The position numbers and the translations under genes were made by a program. Below, in pieces: positions 25,802 through 34,684 of a stretch of DNA of 64,000 bases; position 1 is the stretch's first letter, and every line of letters starts with the position of its first letter. The stretch is taken from the NCBI GenBank assembly GCA_046051225.1, contig JBJOOR010000006.1, positions 124,001-188,000 on the forward strand, read 5' to 3'. This DNA is from CAIODY01 sp046051225. Lineage in GTDB: Bacteria > Bacteroidota > Bacteroidia > Chitinophagales > CAIODY01. The notes beneath the pieces were generated by a model that had not been told where the DNA came from, made no database searches, and saw only the letters and a program-made list of their open reading frames with translations.

Positions 25802-26968
25802 ATGAATAATAAGATAATGCTGCTTGGTAGTGGCGAATTAGGGAAGGAAGTAGTAATAGCTTTAAAACGATTAGGACAATATGTAATAGCTGTAGATAAT
25901 TATGCAAATGCACCAGCCATGCAGGTGGCAGATGAATATGAAGTAATTGATATGCTGAATGCTGACGAATTGGATAAAATAGTTGCTAAGCATTTACCAC
26001 ATATTATTGTACCCGAAATAGAAGCTATTAGAACCGAAAGATTGTATGATTATGAAAAACAAAACATTCAGGTAGTGCCTAGTGCAAAAGCGGCAAATTA
26101 TACCATGAATAGAAAATTAGTAAGAGATTTGGCGGCTAAAGAATTAGGATTAAGAACAGCTAAATATATATATGCTAATGATTTGCATAGCTTTGCAAAT
26201 GCAGTGGCTACAATTGGTTTACCTTGTGTAGCAAAGCCTTTAATGTCGTCAAGTGGTAAGGGTCAATCTGTTGTAAGAACTATTCAAGATATTTATACAG
26301 CATGGAATTATGCATGCAGCGGTAGCCGAGGCGATTTGATGGAAGTAATAGTTGAAGAATTTATTCCATTTTTATCTGAAATTACTTTGCTTACTGTAAC
26401 CCAACAAAATGGTGAAACATTATTTTGTGCCCCAATTGGGCATAGGCAAGAACGTGGCGATTATCAAGAAAGCTGGCAACCATGTGCTATTTCTGAAAAT
26501 GATTTAGCCGAAGCTAAAAGTATGGCAGCTAAAGTAACAACAGCATTAAGCGGTGCTGGTATTTGGGGCGTTGAATTTTTTTTAACTGCAAATGGAGTTT
26601 ACTTTAGCGAACTATCACCAAGACCGCATGATACAGGCATGGTTACATTAGCTGGTACACAAAATTTGAATCAATTTGAATTACATACCCGTGCTATTTT
26701 AGGCTTGCCAATTCCAAGTATCGAATTATTAAAATCGGGGTGTAGTGCTGTTGTTTTAGCCACAAATGATGAAGTATCAGTTCCAAAATATGTCGGTGTT
26801 GATGAAGCATTGGCCATTACTAAATCCGATGTTAAAATTTTTGGCAAACCTACCACTCGAAAATATAGAAGAATGGGGGTGGCATTAGCTTACGATGCAA
26901 TTGATGCAGATATGAATGAATTGCGAAAGAAAGCAAAATCAATAGCAGATAAAATAGTGGTACAATAA
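25802..26968 (+). CDS. purT: Formate-dependent phosphoribosylglycinamide formyltransferase (GAR transformylase 2)
   Basis: Formylates GAR from formate and ATP in purine synthesis, independent of folate. The 388-aa ATP-grasp enzyme has GSGELGKEV at the N-terminal nucleotide site, KPLMSSSGKGQSVV as the ATP-grasp glycine-rich loop, EEFIPFLSEITLL, and the metal-binding GVEFFLTANGVYFSELSPRPHDTGMVT. Length is normal (about 390). It is followed after 13 bp by an acetyltransferase-like gene on the same strand. Confidence 0.95.
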   Translation: MNNKIMLLGSGELGKEVVIALKRLGQYVIAVDNYANAPAMQVADEYEVIDMLNADELDKIVAKHLPHIIVPEIEAIRTERLYDYEKQNIQVVPSAKAANYTMNRKLVRDLAAKELGLRTAKYIYANDLHSFANAVATIGLPCVAKPLMSSSGKGQSVVRTIQDIYTAWNYACSGSRGDLMEVIVEEFIPFLSEITLLTVTQQNGETLFCAPIGHRQERGDYQESWQPCAISENDLAEAKSMAAKVTTALSGAGIWGVEFFLTANGVYFSELSPRPHDTGMVTLAGTQNLNQFELHTRAILGLPIPSIELLKSGCSAVVLATNDEVSVPKYVGVDEALAITKSDVKIFGKPTTRKYRRMGVALAYDAIDADMNELRKKAKSIADKIVVQ

Positions 26969-26981
26969 AAAGTAATCTGAA

Positions 26982-28139
26982 ATGAAATTAATAGAAATAA
27001 AAGATAAGCAAACGGCAAAAGAATTTATAGAATTTCCTGTATCATTATACAAAGGTGATGATGTGTATGTTCGCCCATGGAACCACGATGTGGAAGATAT
27101 TTTTGATGAAAATAAAAACAAATTTTTTCGTCATGGCGAATGCACAAGATGGATTTTGAAAAACGATGAAAACATTACTATTGGCAGAATTGCGGCTTTT
27201 ATTAACGAACGAACAGCCAAAGATTCTAAAACAGGCGGCGTAGGTTTTTTCGAATGTATTAATCATCAATTGGCAGCCAATACATTATTTGATACAGCAA
27301 AAAAATGGCTTCAAAATAAGGGTATGGAAGCTATGGAAGGCCCTATAAACTTTGGCGATAGAGATAAATGGTGGGGCTTATTAGTAGATGGATTTACACA
27401 CCCTACTTATGGTATGAATTATAATCCTACTTATTATCCTGCCTTATTTACCAATTATGGATTTGGTACATACTACGAACAATATGTTTTTAGATACGAT
27501 GTAGACCAACCTGTACCCGAAAAATTTGGCGAAAAAGCCGAACGTATTGGCAAAGAAAAAGCTTATCGATTTGAATATTTAAAAAAGACTGAAATAGATA
27601 AATATGCTACTTATTTTCATCAAATATATAATGCATCGTGGGGTGGGCATCATGGCTTTAAACCAATGGCTTTAGAATCGGCTAAGAAGATTTTAAAAAC
27701 AATAAAACCTATTATGGATCCAAAGCTTATTTGGTTTGGATTTTATAACGAAACACCTATTTCATTTTTTATTATGCTGCCCGAAATAAACCAAGCAGTA
27801 AAAAAACTAAATGGCAAATTTGGTTGGTTCGAAAAATTGAAATTTATGTATTTATTAAAATTTTCTAATACCGTTTCAAAATGTTATGGCGTTGTATTTG
27901 GCGTTATTCCCGAGTTTCAGGCTAGGGGAGTAGAGGGCGCAATTATTAAAGCTGCCGAAGCGGTAATTCAAAAACAAAATAAATATACCGATATGGAGAT
28001 GAATTGGATTGGTTCATTTAATCCTAAAATGATTGCTATTTGCGAAAGCTTAAATGCTAAAAAAATAAAAACTTTAATTACTTATAAAGTAATGTTTGAT
28101 AAAAATGTTGACATGAAACCACACCCAATTATTAAATAA
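26982..28139 (+). CDS. GNAT-like N-acetyltransferase, Bacteroidota family
   Basis: A 385-aa soluble protein beginning MKLIEIKDKQTAKEFIEFP. The repeated pattern (WILKNDENITIGRIAAFIN near the N-terminus, GVVFGVIPEFQARGVEGAIIKAAE near the C-terminus) looks like two GNAT halves, the second carrying the acetyl-CoA loop pattern QxxGxxG in degenerate form. Such proteins are common and uncharacterised in Bacteroidota. It lies in a purT, GNAT-like, yeiH run with gaps of 13 and 8 bp. Acetyltransferase activity is an inference from fold only. Confidence 0.65.
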   Translation: MKLIEIKDKQTAKEFIEFPVSLYKGDDVYVRPWNHDVEDIFDENKNKFFRHGECTRWILKNDENITIGRIAAFINERTAKDSKTGGVGFFECINHQLAANTLFDTAKKWLQNKGMEAMEGPINFGDRDKWWGLLVDGFTHPTYGMNYNPTYYPALFTNYGFGTYYEQYVFRYDVDQPVPEKFGEKAERIGKEKAYRFEYLKKTEIDKYATYFHQIYNASWGGHHGFKPMALESAKKILKTIKPIMDPKLIWFGFYNETPISFFIMLPEINQAVKKLNGKFGWFEKLKFMYLLKFSNTVSKCYGVVFGVIPEFQARGVEGAIIKAAEAVIQKQNKYTDMEMNWIGSFNPKMIAICESLNAKKIKTLITYKVMFDKNVDMKPHPIIK

Positions 28140-28147
28140 TTATTTTG

Positions 28148-29089
28148 ATGACACAGCCATTTTATAAACATGAATTATTTGCTAAAATAATTTTTATTGC
28201 AGCCGTTGTAAGCTGCGCCACACCTTGGGTTAATCCGCCATTGGCATTGTTGATTGGGTTTGCTATATCGCAATCTATTGGGCATCCGTTTCAAAAATAT
28301 AATAGCAAAGCCACTAAATATTTGTTGCAAATATCTGTTGTAGGCTTGGGTTTTGGAATGAATATTTATGAAGCTGCCAAAGCTGGCAAACAAGGTTTTG
28401 TATTTACGGCTGCTTCTATTTCAATTACTATAATAGTAGGATTAATAGTTGGCAAAGTATTTAAGATGAATCAAAAAACTAGTTTATTAATTTCATCGGG
28501 TACTGCTATTTGTGGCGGCAGCGCTATTGCAGCCGTAGCACCCATTATCGAAGCTAAGGAAGATGAAATTAGTATTTCATTAGGCACTGTATTTATTTTA
28601 AATTCGTTGGCGCTTTTAATTTTTCCATTTGTAGGGCATTATTTCAATTTAAGTCAATCGCAATTTGGGCTATGGGTTGCCATTGCTATTCATGATACCA
28701 GCTCGGTAGTAGGCACAGCTTCGCAATATGGTGCCGAGGCATTAAAAATTGCTACTACTGTAAAACTTGAAAGAGCTTTATGGATTATTCCGTTATCAAT
28801 TGTAGTGGCTTTTATTTATCGCCAACAAAAAAATAAAATTAAAATACCTTGGTTTATTTTATTGTTTGTAGCTGCTATGTTGGTGAATACATTTTTCCCT
28901 GTTTTGCATGCTGCAAATTCTATCATTGTATTAATTGCTAAAAAAGGATTAACTATTACACTGTTATTAATAGGTGCAGGCTTAAGCCGCACTGCTATTA
29001 AAAATGTAGGTGTAAAACCGTTAGTATTGGGTGTATTGCTTTGGATATTAATATCCGTAGGTTCAATTATTGTAATTATAAATATGTGA
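28148..29089 (+). CDS. YeiH-family putative anion exporter (UPF0324)
   Basis: An inner-membrane protein of 313 aa with about ten hydrophobic spans. The ATG at 28148 is preferred to the in-frame TTG one codon earlier. Family motifs include SVVGLGFGMN, SSGTAICGGSAIAAVAPI, AIHDTSSVVGTA and a C-terminal LIGAGLSRTAIKNVG. Members are annotated as putative sulfate exporters, but transport has hardly been tested. It is the third gene of the purT run and ends convergent with the SUI1 gene. Confidence 0.88.
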   Translation: MTQPFYKHELFAKIIFIAAVVSCATPWVNPPLALLIGFAISQSIGHPFQKYNSKATKYLLQISVVGLGFGMNIYEAAKAGKQGFVFTAASISITIIVGLIVGKVFKMNQKTSLLISSGTAICGGSAIAAVAPIIEAKEDEISISLGTVFILNSLALLIFPFVGHYFNLSQSQFGLWVAIAIHDTSSVVGTASQYGAEALKIATTVKLERALWIIPLSIVVAFIYRQQKNKIKIPWFILLFVAAMLVNTFFPVLHAANSIIVLIAKKGLTITLLLIGAGLSRTAIKNVGVKPLVLGVLLWILISVGSIIVIINM

Positions 29090-29225
29090 TGAAATAAAAG
29101 CAGCGGTTGAAAGTTTGCAACTAGTTGCCTAGGCATTATGTCGGTATAATTTTTAAACTTAATTGTAAATTGATGCAGAGCCTAAAAACTACATTGTGTA
29201 GCAATAATGTAGCGCCAATCGTTAT

Positions 29226-29579
29226 TTAATTGCCCCGTTTGGCATGATAGTTTTTTTCTTTTAATAGTGTACATACTTTATCTCTAAAATCGCCCTGTAT
29301 AATTATTTCGCCATCTTTTACCGAGCCACCTGTGCCACACTTTGTTTTTAATAATTTGCCCAATTCGTTCATCTCATCATCAGTGCCTTTAAAGTTTAAC
29401 ACTACCGTTACAGCTTTGCCAGCCCTATGTTTGGTTTCTAATCGTACTATTAAATGTTGCTTAGTATCTTCGGCGCTTGTGGGCGAAGCCAAATGAGCCA
29501 ACATTGCAAATTGCTCGTTCATAAATTCTTTATTGGTTGAATAAACCAATCCACCATCATTGTTTTTATTCTTTTTCAT
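29226..29579 (-). CDS. SUI1/eIF1-like translation factor (YciH family)
   Basis: A 117-aa protein whose C-terminal 80 residues are a SUI1 domain: RLETKHRAGKAVTVVLNF, KTKCGTGGSVKDGEIIIQGDFRDKV (broken here by family spacing) and LLKEKNYHAKRGN. In eukaryotes and archaea eIF1 checks start-codon choice; bacterial YciH copies are thought to discriminate against poor initiation complexes or act in stress. The N-terminal 40 residues are variable. Monocistronic. Confidence 0.9.
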   Translation of the reverse strand: MKKNKNNDGGLVYSTNKEFMNEQFAMLAHLASPTSAEDTKQHLIVRLETKHRAGKAVTVVLNFKGTDDEMNELGKLLKTKCGTGGSVKDGEIIIQGDFRDKVCTLLKEKNYHAKRGN

Positions 29580-29798
29580 GCTTTACTATTTTGCCTTATA
29601 AACCCAAAAGTAAAACACAATTTATTGTATTAGCGATAAATGAATAAAATTATTTGAATCATAATAATCATTTTATATATGCGAAATTGCAAATCATAAA
29701 TGAGTTTTAAACCAATATTTAAATAAGTTCGTTTAATTGCCTTCTTGCATCATTTATACCATTTTTAAAAAACATTTCATCATCTTGTATAAAACTTT

Positions 29799-29806
29799 TA
29801 TATTTG
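29799..29806 (+). promoter_or_regulatory. Promoter -7 box of the repeat-rich T9SS gene
   Basis: TATATTTG, a perfect TAnnTTTG match 17-20 bp before the ATG pair at 29824/29827. It places the transcript start downstream of the in-frame TTG at 29737, ruling that codon out. Confidence 0.6.
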
Positions 29807-29823
29807 AAAAACCTAAAACACCG

Positions 29824-32800
29824 ATGATGAAAAAACTTCTACTTTGTTTATTGGCAATAATTATTGGAATATTTGTTTCAAGTAATGTATTGCAATCGCA
29901 TTCATTAACACCACCAGCAGGGCAATCGTGTAATGCAAGTGGATGCCATAATGCAGGCGGAACAGGTATGGCATGCAATTATACTATTACTTGCAAAAGC
30001 AGTATATTAGGTACTCAATCTTTTAGCAATGTGCAATTCTTCGACCCCAATTATGCACTAGATACCTTAACATTTTATATTTCAGTTACTGGTGCTACAA
30101 GAGCAGGATTTCAAATGTATAGTAGCAGTGGTGGTAATTTTGTAATTGTAAACCCTTTAACTACAGCCATTACACAAAGTGGTGGCATAGAATATATTAG
30201 CCATTATAATTCAACTGCTGGCTCGAATAGTTGGGTGGTTAAATGGATTCCTTGTACTACTGTTGGAAATGGTAATTGTGTGTTAGGCACTACTTTTCAT
30301 TATTCAATTGTTTGCGATACCACTACTATGCCAAGCGGTGGTGGGGGTGGCGGAAGTGGTAATTGCAATCCTGGTTGTTCAGGTTCGGCATCAGGAACTA
30401 TTGGTACTTCTTCTGTTGATTGCGGTTGTGGTAGTTGTGTAGGAATGCCAACTGTTGCATCAGTATCATATTTAGGCTATAACAATACGGCTATTTGTAT
30501 GGGGGATACTGTAGGTTTTAATTGGCAAGCAGCAAGTCCACCATATTTAGGTATAGGTGCAATGCAAGATTGGTGGGGAACAATTATTAATACTAGCGCT
30601 AATGGTTTTGGTATTGGTGTTAATGGTAATTATTCCAATACATATATTCTAATTGATACTAATTGGTTGAGTATTGATATTTCCTATACTACCAATTTTA
30701 CATGTATGGGGCTTGGTCCTTTCTCGAACAATCAAACAAATTTTGCATCTTTCCCCATCAATAAAAAACCAAAAATCCCAGCGCTGCCTACCATAGCCGT
30801 ATGCAATGGCAATGCAACCACTTTAGGTTCCAATCATGTAACTACTGCAAATCCACCTTTAACTTATTCGTGGTCGCCCGTTTCAAATATTAATTTACCA
30901 CTTACAGCTATGCCTTTGGCTTCGCCTTCTGCAATTACTACTTATCAATTGCAAGTAAAAGATGGGGTAGGTTGTAGGGCAAATGCTTATCAGCAAGTTA
31001 ATATTTCGATGCCTACTTATTCTAGTTTTAATCAAACCGTATGCAATAATCAGCTTTATTATTTTAATCATCATTATTTGAATAGCACTGGTACTTATTA
31101 TGATACATTAATTAATCATTTAGGTTGCGATTCTATTATTACATTAAACTTAACAGTGTTGCCCATTTCTATTTCATCAAGCAATAGCAATCAATCTATT
31201 TGTGCTAATCAATATTATTTATTTAATAATCATCAGCTCAATCAAAGCGGCACTTACTTCGATACATTGATAAATGCAGCAGGTTGCGATTCGTTTATTA
31301 CTTTAAATCTAGCTGTAAAACCAATTAGCAATTATTCGTTTACCCAAACCATTTGTAGCAATCAGTTTTATATTTTCAATAATCATCAGCTAAATCAAAG
31401 CGGTATATACTACGATACTTTGCAAAATTATTTGGGTTGCGATAGTTTTATAACGCTTCATTTAATAGTGTATTCAACTACTTTCAAAACAATTAATCAA
31501 ACTATTTGTACTAATCAATTTTATACATTTAATAATCAATCGTTGCATCAAAATGGAACATACTATGATACCTTGTTAAATCATTTTGGTTGCGACTCAT
31601 TTATAACATTGCATCTTTCCATACTGCCTGTAAGCTATGCTACAATTAATCAAAGCATATGCAACAATCAATCTTATAATTTGAATGGAACAATATTAAA
31701 CCAAAGCGGCATTTTTTATGATACTATTCAAAACCATTTCGGTTGTGATAGTTTTATTACGCTTCATTTGAATGTAAAACCCATTAGTAATTATTCATTC
31801 AGTCAAACCATTTGTTCGAATCAGCCTTATTTATTCAACAATCATAATTTAAACCAAACAGGAACTTATTATGATACATTGCAAAATTATGTAGGTTGTG
31901 ATAGTTTTATTACGCTTCATTTGAATGTAAAACCCATTAGTAATTATTCATTCACTCAAACCATTTGCAGCAATCAATATTATTCATTCAATAATCATCA
32001 ATTAAATCAAACAGGAATTTATTATGATACCCTTCAGAACTATGTTGGCTGTGATAGTTTTATCACTTTACATTTAATTGTAAACCCAATTAGCAATCAT
32101 TCATTCACACAAAATATTTGCAATGGTTCATCTTATAGCTTCAATGGGAATAATTTAACTACAGCAGGAATTTATTACGATACTTTACAAAACTATTTAG
32201 GCTGCGATAGCTTTATAACGCTGCATTTGAATGTAAATCAACCTTCATCAAATTACTTTACAAAAACCATCTGCAACAATAGTTTTTATAATTTGAATGG
32301 AACTATTTTAAATCAAAGCGGCATTTATTATGATACTATTCAAAATCATTCGGGTTGCGATAGTTTCATTACTTTACATTTAATCGTAAAATCAATTAGT
32401 AGTTATTCTTATAATCAAACTATTTGTAGTAATCAGCCTGTTTATATTCATAATAATTATGTAAATACATCGGGTATTTATCATGATACATTAATAAATT
32501 ATATGGGTTGCGATTCGTTAATCACACTTCATTTAACGGTAAAACCTGCCACCAATTCATCATTTACAAAAACCATTTGTAGCAATAATCCATTTTTATT
32601 TAATGGTCATTTATTAAACACATCGGGCAATTATAAAGATACGCTAACAAATTATGTAGGCTGCGATTCAATTATCAATCTGCATTTAATATCGCATACT
32701 GCGTATCAGCAAAACACCACCACCATTGGCATGTGTAAGGGCGATAGATATTTTTATAATGGAAATGTGTACACCACATCAACTATTATTTACGATTCGA

Positions 32801-33210
32801 TGCAAACCTATTTGGGCTGCGATTCTATTATTTCTATTACCTTAAATATGATTACAAATGCTGATACATCTGTAGTTCAAAGCGGTAATACATTAATAGC
32901 ACAAGCCCAACACAGCGGTTTTCAATGGTATGATTGTACCGAACATCAACTCATTCAAAATGCAAATGATGATACATTTATGGTGCATCATTCGGGCAGT
33001 TATGCTGTAATTGTAAAAGATAGTTTAACCTATTGCAGCGATACATCAAATTGCAGAACTATTGTAGTTAGTGGCGTTGAAGACTTTGCGGCAAACAATA
33101 GTGGACTAATTATTTATCCAAACCCTACCAATGAATGGTTATCGATTAATGATAAATGGTTAGCAATAAATACAATTGAAATTACGGATGTGTTGGGTCG
33201 TGTTATGTAA
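29824..33210 (+). CDS. Secreted Reeler-like protein with twelve 51-aa repeats; sorting domain frameshifted
   Basis: About 1128 aa from the ATG at 29824. A signal peptide (MMKKLLLCLLAIIIGIFVSS) is followed by a choice-of-anchor V/Reeler-like domain (CNASGCHNAGGTG, to about residue 165), a glycine-rich linker, an Ig-like stretch, and twelve tandem repeats of exactly 51 residues from about residue 399 to 1010. Each repeat holds one Cys in TIC and one in GCDSFITLHL. After this comes the start of a type A sorting domain (IIYPNPTNEW ... EITDVLGRVM), cut by TAA at 33208. The missing half continues in another frame to 33359. Export by T9SS would probably fail as sequenced. Function unknown; the repeats suggest an adhesive or structural surface protein. 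Confidence 0.8.
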   Translation: MMKKLLLCLLAIIIGIFVSSNVLQSHSLTPPAGQSCNASGCHNAGGTGMACNYTITCKSSILGTQSFSNVQFFDPNYALDTLTFYISVTGATRAGFQMYSSSGGNFVIVNPLTTAITQSGGIEYISHYNSTAGSNSWVVKWIPCTTVGNGNCVLGTTFHYSIVCDTTTMPSGGGGGGSGNCNPGCSGSASGTIGTSSVDCGCGSCVGMPTVASVSYLGYNNTAICMGDTVGFNWQAASPPYLGIGAMQDWWGTIINTSANGFGIGVNGNYSNTYILIDTNWLSIDISYTTNFTCMGLGPFSNNQTNFASFPINKKPKIPALPTIAVCNGNATTLGSNHVTTANPPLTYSWSPVSNINLPLTAMPLASPSAITTYQLQVKDGVGCRANAYQQVNISMPTYSSFNQTVCNNQLYYFNHHYLNSTGTYYDTLINHLGCDSIITLNLTVLPISISSSNSNQSICANQYYLFNNHQLNQSGTYFDTLINAAGCDSFITLNLAVKPISNYSFTQTICSNQFYIFNNHQLNQSGIYYDTLQNYLGCDSFITLHLIVYSTTFKTINQTICTNQFYTFNNQSLHQNGTYYDTLLNHFGCDSFITLHLSILPVSYATINQSICNNQSYNLNGTILNQSGIFYDTIQNHFGCDSFITLHLNVKPISNYSFSQTICSNQPYLFNNHNLNQTGTYYDTLQNYVGCDSFITLHLNVKPISNYSFTQTICSNQYYSFNNHQLNQTGIYYDTLQNYVGCDSFITLHLIVNPISNHSFTQNICNGSSYSFNGNNLTTAGIYYDTLQNYLGCDSFITLHLNVNQPSSNYFTKTICNNSFYNLNGTILNQSGIYYDTIQNHSGCDSFITLHLIVKSISSYSYNQTICSNQPVYIHNNYVNTSGIYHDTLINYMGCDSLITLHLTVKPATNSSFTKTICSNNPFLFNGHLLNTSGNYKDTLTNYVGCDSIINLHLISHTAYQQNTTTIGMCKGDRYFYNGNVYTTSTIIYDSMQTYLGCDSIISITLNMITNADTSVVQSGNTLIAQAQHSGFQWYDCTEHQLIQNANDDTFMVHHSGSYAVIVKDSLTYCSDTSNCRTIVVSGVEDFAANNSGLIIYPNPTNEWLSINDKWLAINTIEITDVLGRVM
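31018..32853 (+). repeat. Twelve tandem 153-bp coding repeats (51 aa each)
   Basis: A fixed 51-residue period with consensus near TICSNQxYxFNNHQLNQSG, then IYYDTLQNYxGCDSFITLHL and VKPISNYSF. Neighbouring copies differ from each other by about 20-40 percent, with copies 3, 6 and 7 most alike. Length is kept strictly, with no unit insertions or deletions. Confidence 0.93.
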
Positions 33211-33359
33211 GCTTGACGAACCACATCAATCAACAAATCAAAAACTCATCTACTCAACAACTTCAAATTGATGTGTCGGGTTTATCAAATGGCTTATATT
33301 TTATAAAAGCCACTGATACCAAAGGCAATACAATGAATGCAAAATTTGTAAAAGAATGA
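33211..33359 (+). pseudogene. Out-of-frame remainder of the T9SS sorting domain
   Basis: Read in the frame one base back from the stop, the DNA gives VSLTNHINQQIKNSSTQQLQ, then IDVSGLSNGLYFIKATDTKG and NTMNAKFVKE before TGA at 33357. SGLSNGLYFIKA is the classic end of a type A sorting domain, so this is the lost C-terminus of the preceding gene. A single-base deletion (or a sequencing error) near 33205-33211 explains it. Confidence 0.85.
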
Positions 33360-33433
33360 CACAAGTAAACTATTTATTGCTCCAAAGCATCGGCAGCAAC
33401 AAAAGGCAACTTAGCATTTACTGAAAACATACC

Positions 33434-33469
33434 AGTGTTTTTTAGTGTACAACAACATAAAAAAACACT
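33434..33469. terminator. Possible terminator between convergent genes
   Basis: Inverted repeat AGTGTTTTTT / AAAAAACACT around 16 nt, 75 bp after the end of the T9SS gene. The stem is AT-rich and the T-run is inside it, so termination strength is doubtful. Confidence 0.4.
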
Positions 33470-33524
33470 AACTGCCTGAAAATGAACAATTTAGAAGCAA
33501 AATATGGTTGTATGGATAAAAAAA

Positions 33525-33576
33525 GCACGTGTATTTAGAATAAAAGCACGTGTATATTTTTTGGATGCACGTGTAT
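33525..33576. repeat. Three GCACGTGTAT boxes at exact 21-bp spacing
   Basis: Identical 10-mers start at 33525, 33546 and 33567. Each contains the palindrome CACGTG. The 21-bp period equals two helical turns, so the boxes face the same side of the DNA. They lie between two convergent gene ends, not upstream of a start codon. Confidence 0.85.
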
Positions 33577-33604
33577 AAGCAGCATTGTTAAGTAGCGCTA
33601 TTAT

Positions 33605-34669
33605 CTAATTTCTATAAATATTCTGAATATCGCTTTGCACTTTTACAAAATCTTCCATACGACCCACATCTGTCCAATAACCCAAAATAGGAAAAGTAGT
33701 AACAGCCAAATTTTTATCAATAGCCGTTTGAATTAAATCGGTAGCGTTATATGGTTTATTTTTAGGAATAAACTGAAGCATAGATTGATGAATTAAATAA
33801 ATACCAGCATTGGCTTCGTAGGTATATCGTGGTTTTTCGTGCAATGCTTTCACTCTATTTTTTTTATCTAAATTTAAAATAGCAAAAGGCACATCAATAC
33901 TATAAGGCACAGTGGCAACAGATATAGCCGCTTTTGATTGTACAGCATTCAAATAAAAATTTTCGTAATCAATATTCGTAATCAAATCGCCGTTTTGAAC
34001 CAACAAATATTCGGTACTTATTTTTTTTATCATCGCCACACTACCAATAGTACCCAAAGGATTTTTTTCTTGAATATATTTTATTTCAATTCCTTTATCA
34101 TTGCCATCGCCAAAATGATGAATAATTTTTTCTTTTAAATAATTTACCGAAAAATGAAATTTTTGAATACCAAATTGCATCATTCTATCTACCGAATGTT
34201 CCATGATTGGCTTGCCTCCAACTTGCAACAATGGCTTTGGGGTATCGCTAGTTAATGGTCGTAATCGTTCGCCCTTGCCGCCACACATAATCACGGCTTC
34301 AATAGGCAAAATGGTTTTTATTGTATCTAAATCATAAATTTTTATAATCGATTTATGTTTATCTAAAAACGGAATAAATCGTATTTTTTTTTCTTTAAAA
34401 GTATTAATAGCCAATGCCGAAAATGTTTCATCATTTAAGAATTTAAAATTCTTATTCATGCATTTTTCAATACTTTCGCTTAATGCTGTGCCTTTTAATA
34501 ACGACCTACGAACATCGCCTTCGGTAAGCGTTCCAATCAATTGCTTTTTTAAGTTTACAACAAATAATGTGGTTTGTTGAAACGATTCGGGTGCTAATTC
34601 ATTAAACCTATTTAGGGCTTCTTTTACCGTAGTTTTATCTGTAATAATATGGTGTTGCATAGTTGTCAT
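33605..34669 (-). CDS. Sugar-1-phosphate nucleotidyltransferase with N-terminal CBS pair
   Basis: A 354-aa protein with two CBS domains (about 1-118) joined to a nucleotidyltransferase domain (about 122-354). The latter has the signature CGGKGERLRPLTSDTPKPLL (from residue 129), the GxD-type motif LLVQNGDLITNI and the product-site GYWTDVGRMEDF. Such CBS-linked enzymes make GDP- or other NDP-sugars for surface glycans (heptose, mannose or legionaminic-type precursors), the CBS pair perhaps sensing adenylates. No glycan cluster surrounds it, so the sugar is unknown. It ends beyond the triple GCACGTGTAT boxes and precedes no other minus-strand gene closely. Confidence 0.85.
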   Translation of the reverse strand: MTTMQHHIITDKTTVKEALNRFNELAPESFQQTTLFVVNLKKQLIGTLTEGDVRRSLLKGTALSESIEKCMNKNFKFLNDETFSALAINTFKEKKIRFIPFLDKHKSIIKIYDLDTIKTILPIEAVIMCGGKGERLRPLTSDTPKPLLQVGGKPIMEHSVDRMMQFGIQKFHFSVNYLKEKIIHHFGDGNDKGIEIKYIQEKNPLGTIGSVAMIKKISTEYLLVQNGDLITNIDYENFYLNAVQSKAAISVATVPYSIDVPFAILNLDKKNRVKALHEKPRYTYEANAGIYLIHQSMLQFIPKNKPYNATDLIQTAIDKNLAVTTFPILGYWTDVGRMEDFVKVQSDIQNIYRN

Positions 34670-34684
34670 GTTTTCGAAAAAAAA

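Noticed and set aside
29117..29128. 12-bp palindrome GCAACTAGTTGC as an operator
   Set aside because: It lies between convergent gene ends and a single palindrome of this size is weak evidence; only the nearby dispersed-repeat match was kept.
29737..29823. Upstream TTG start for the repeat-rich T9SS gene
   Set aside because: It would bury the signal peptide and lies before the TATATTTG promoter box at 29799.
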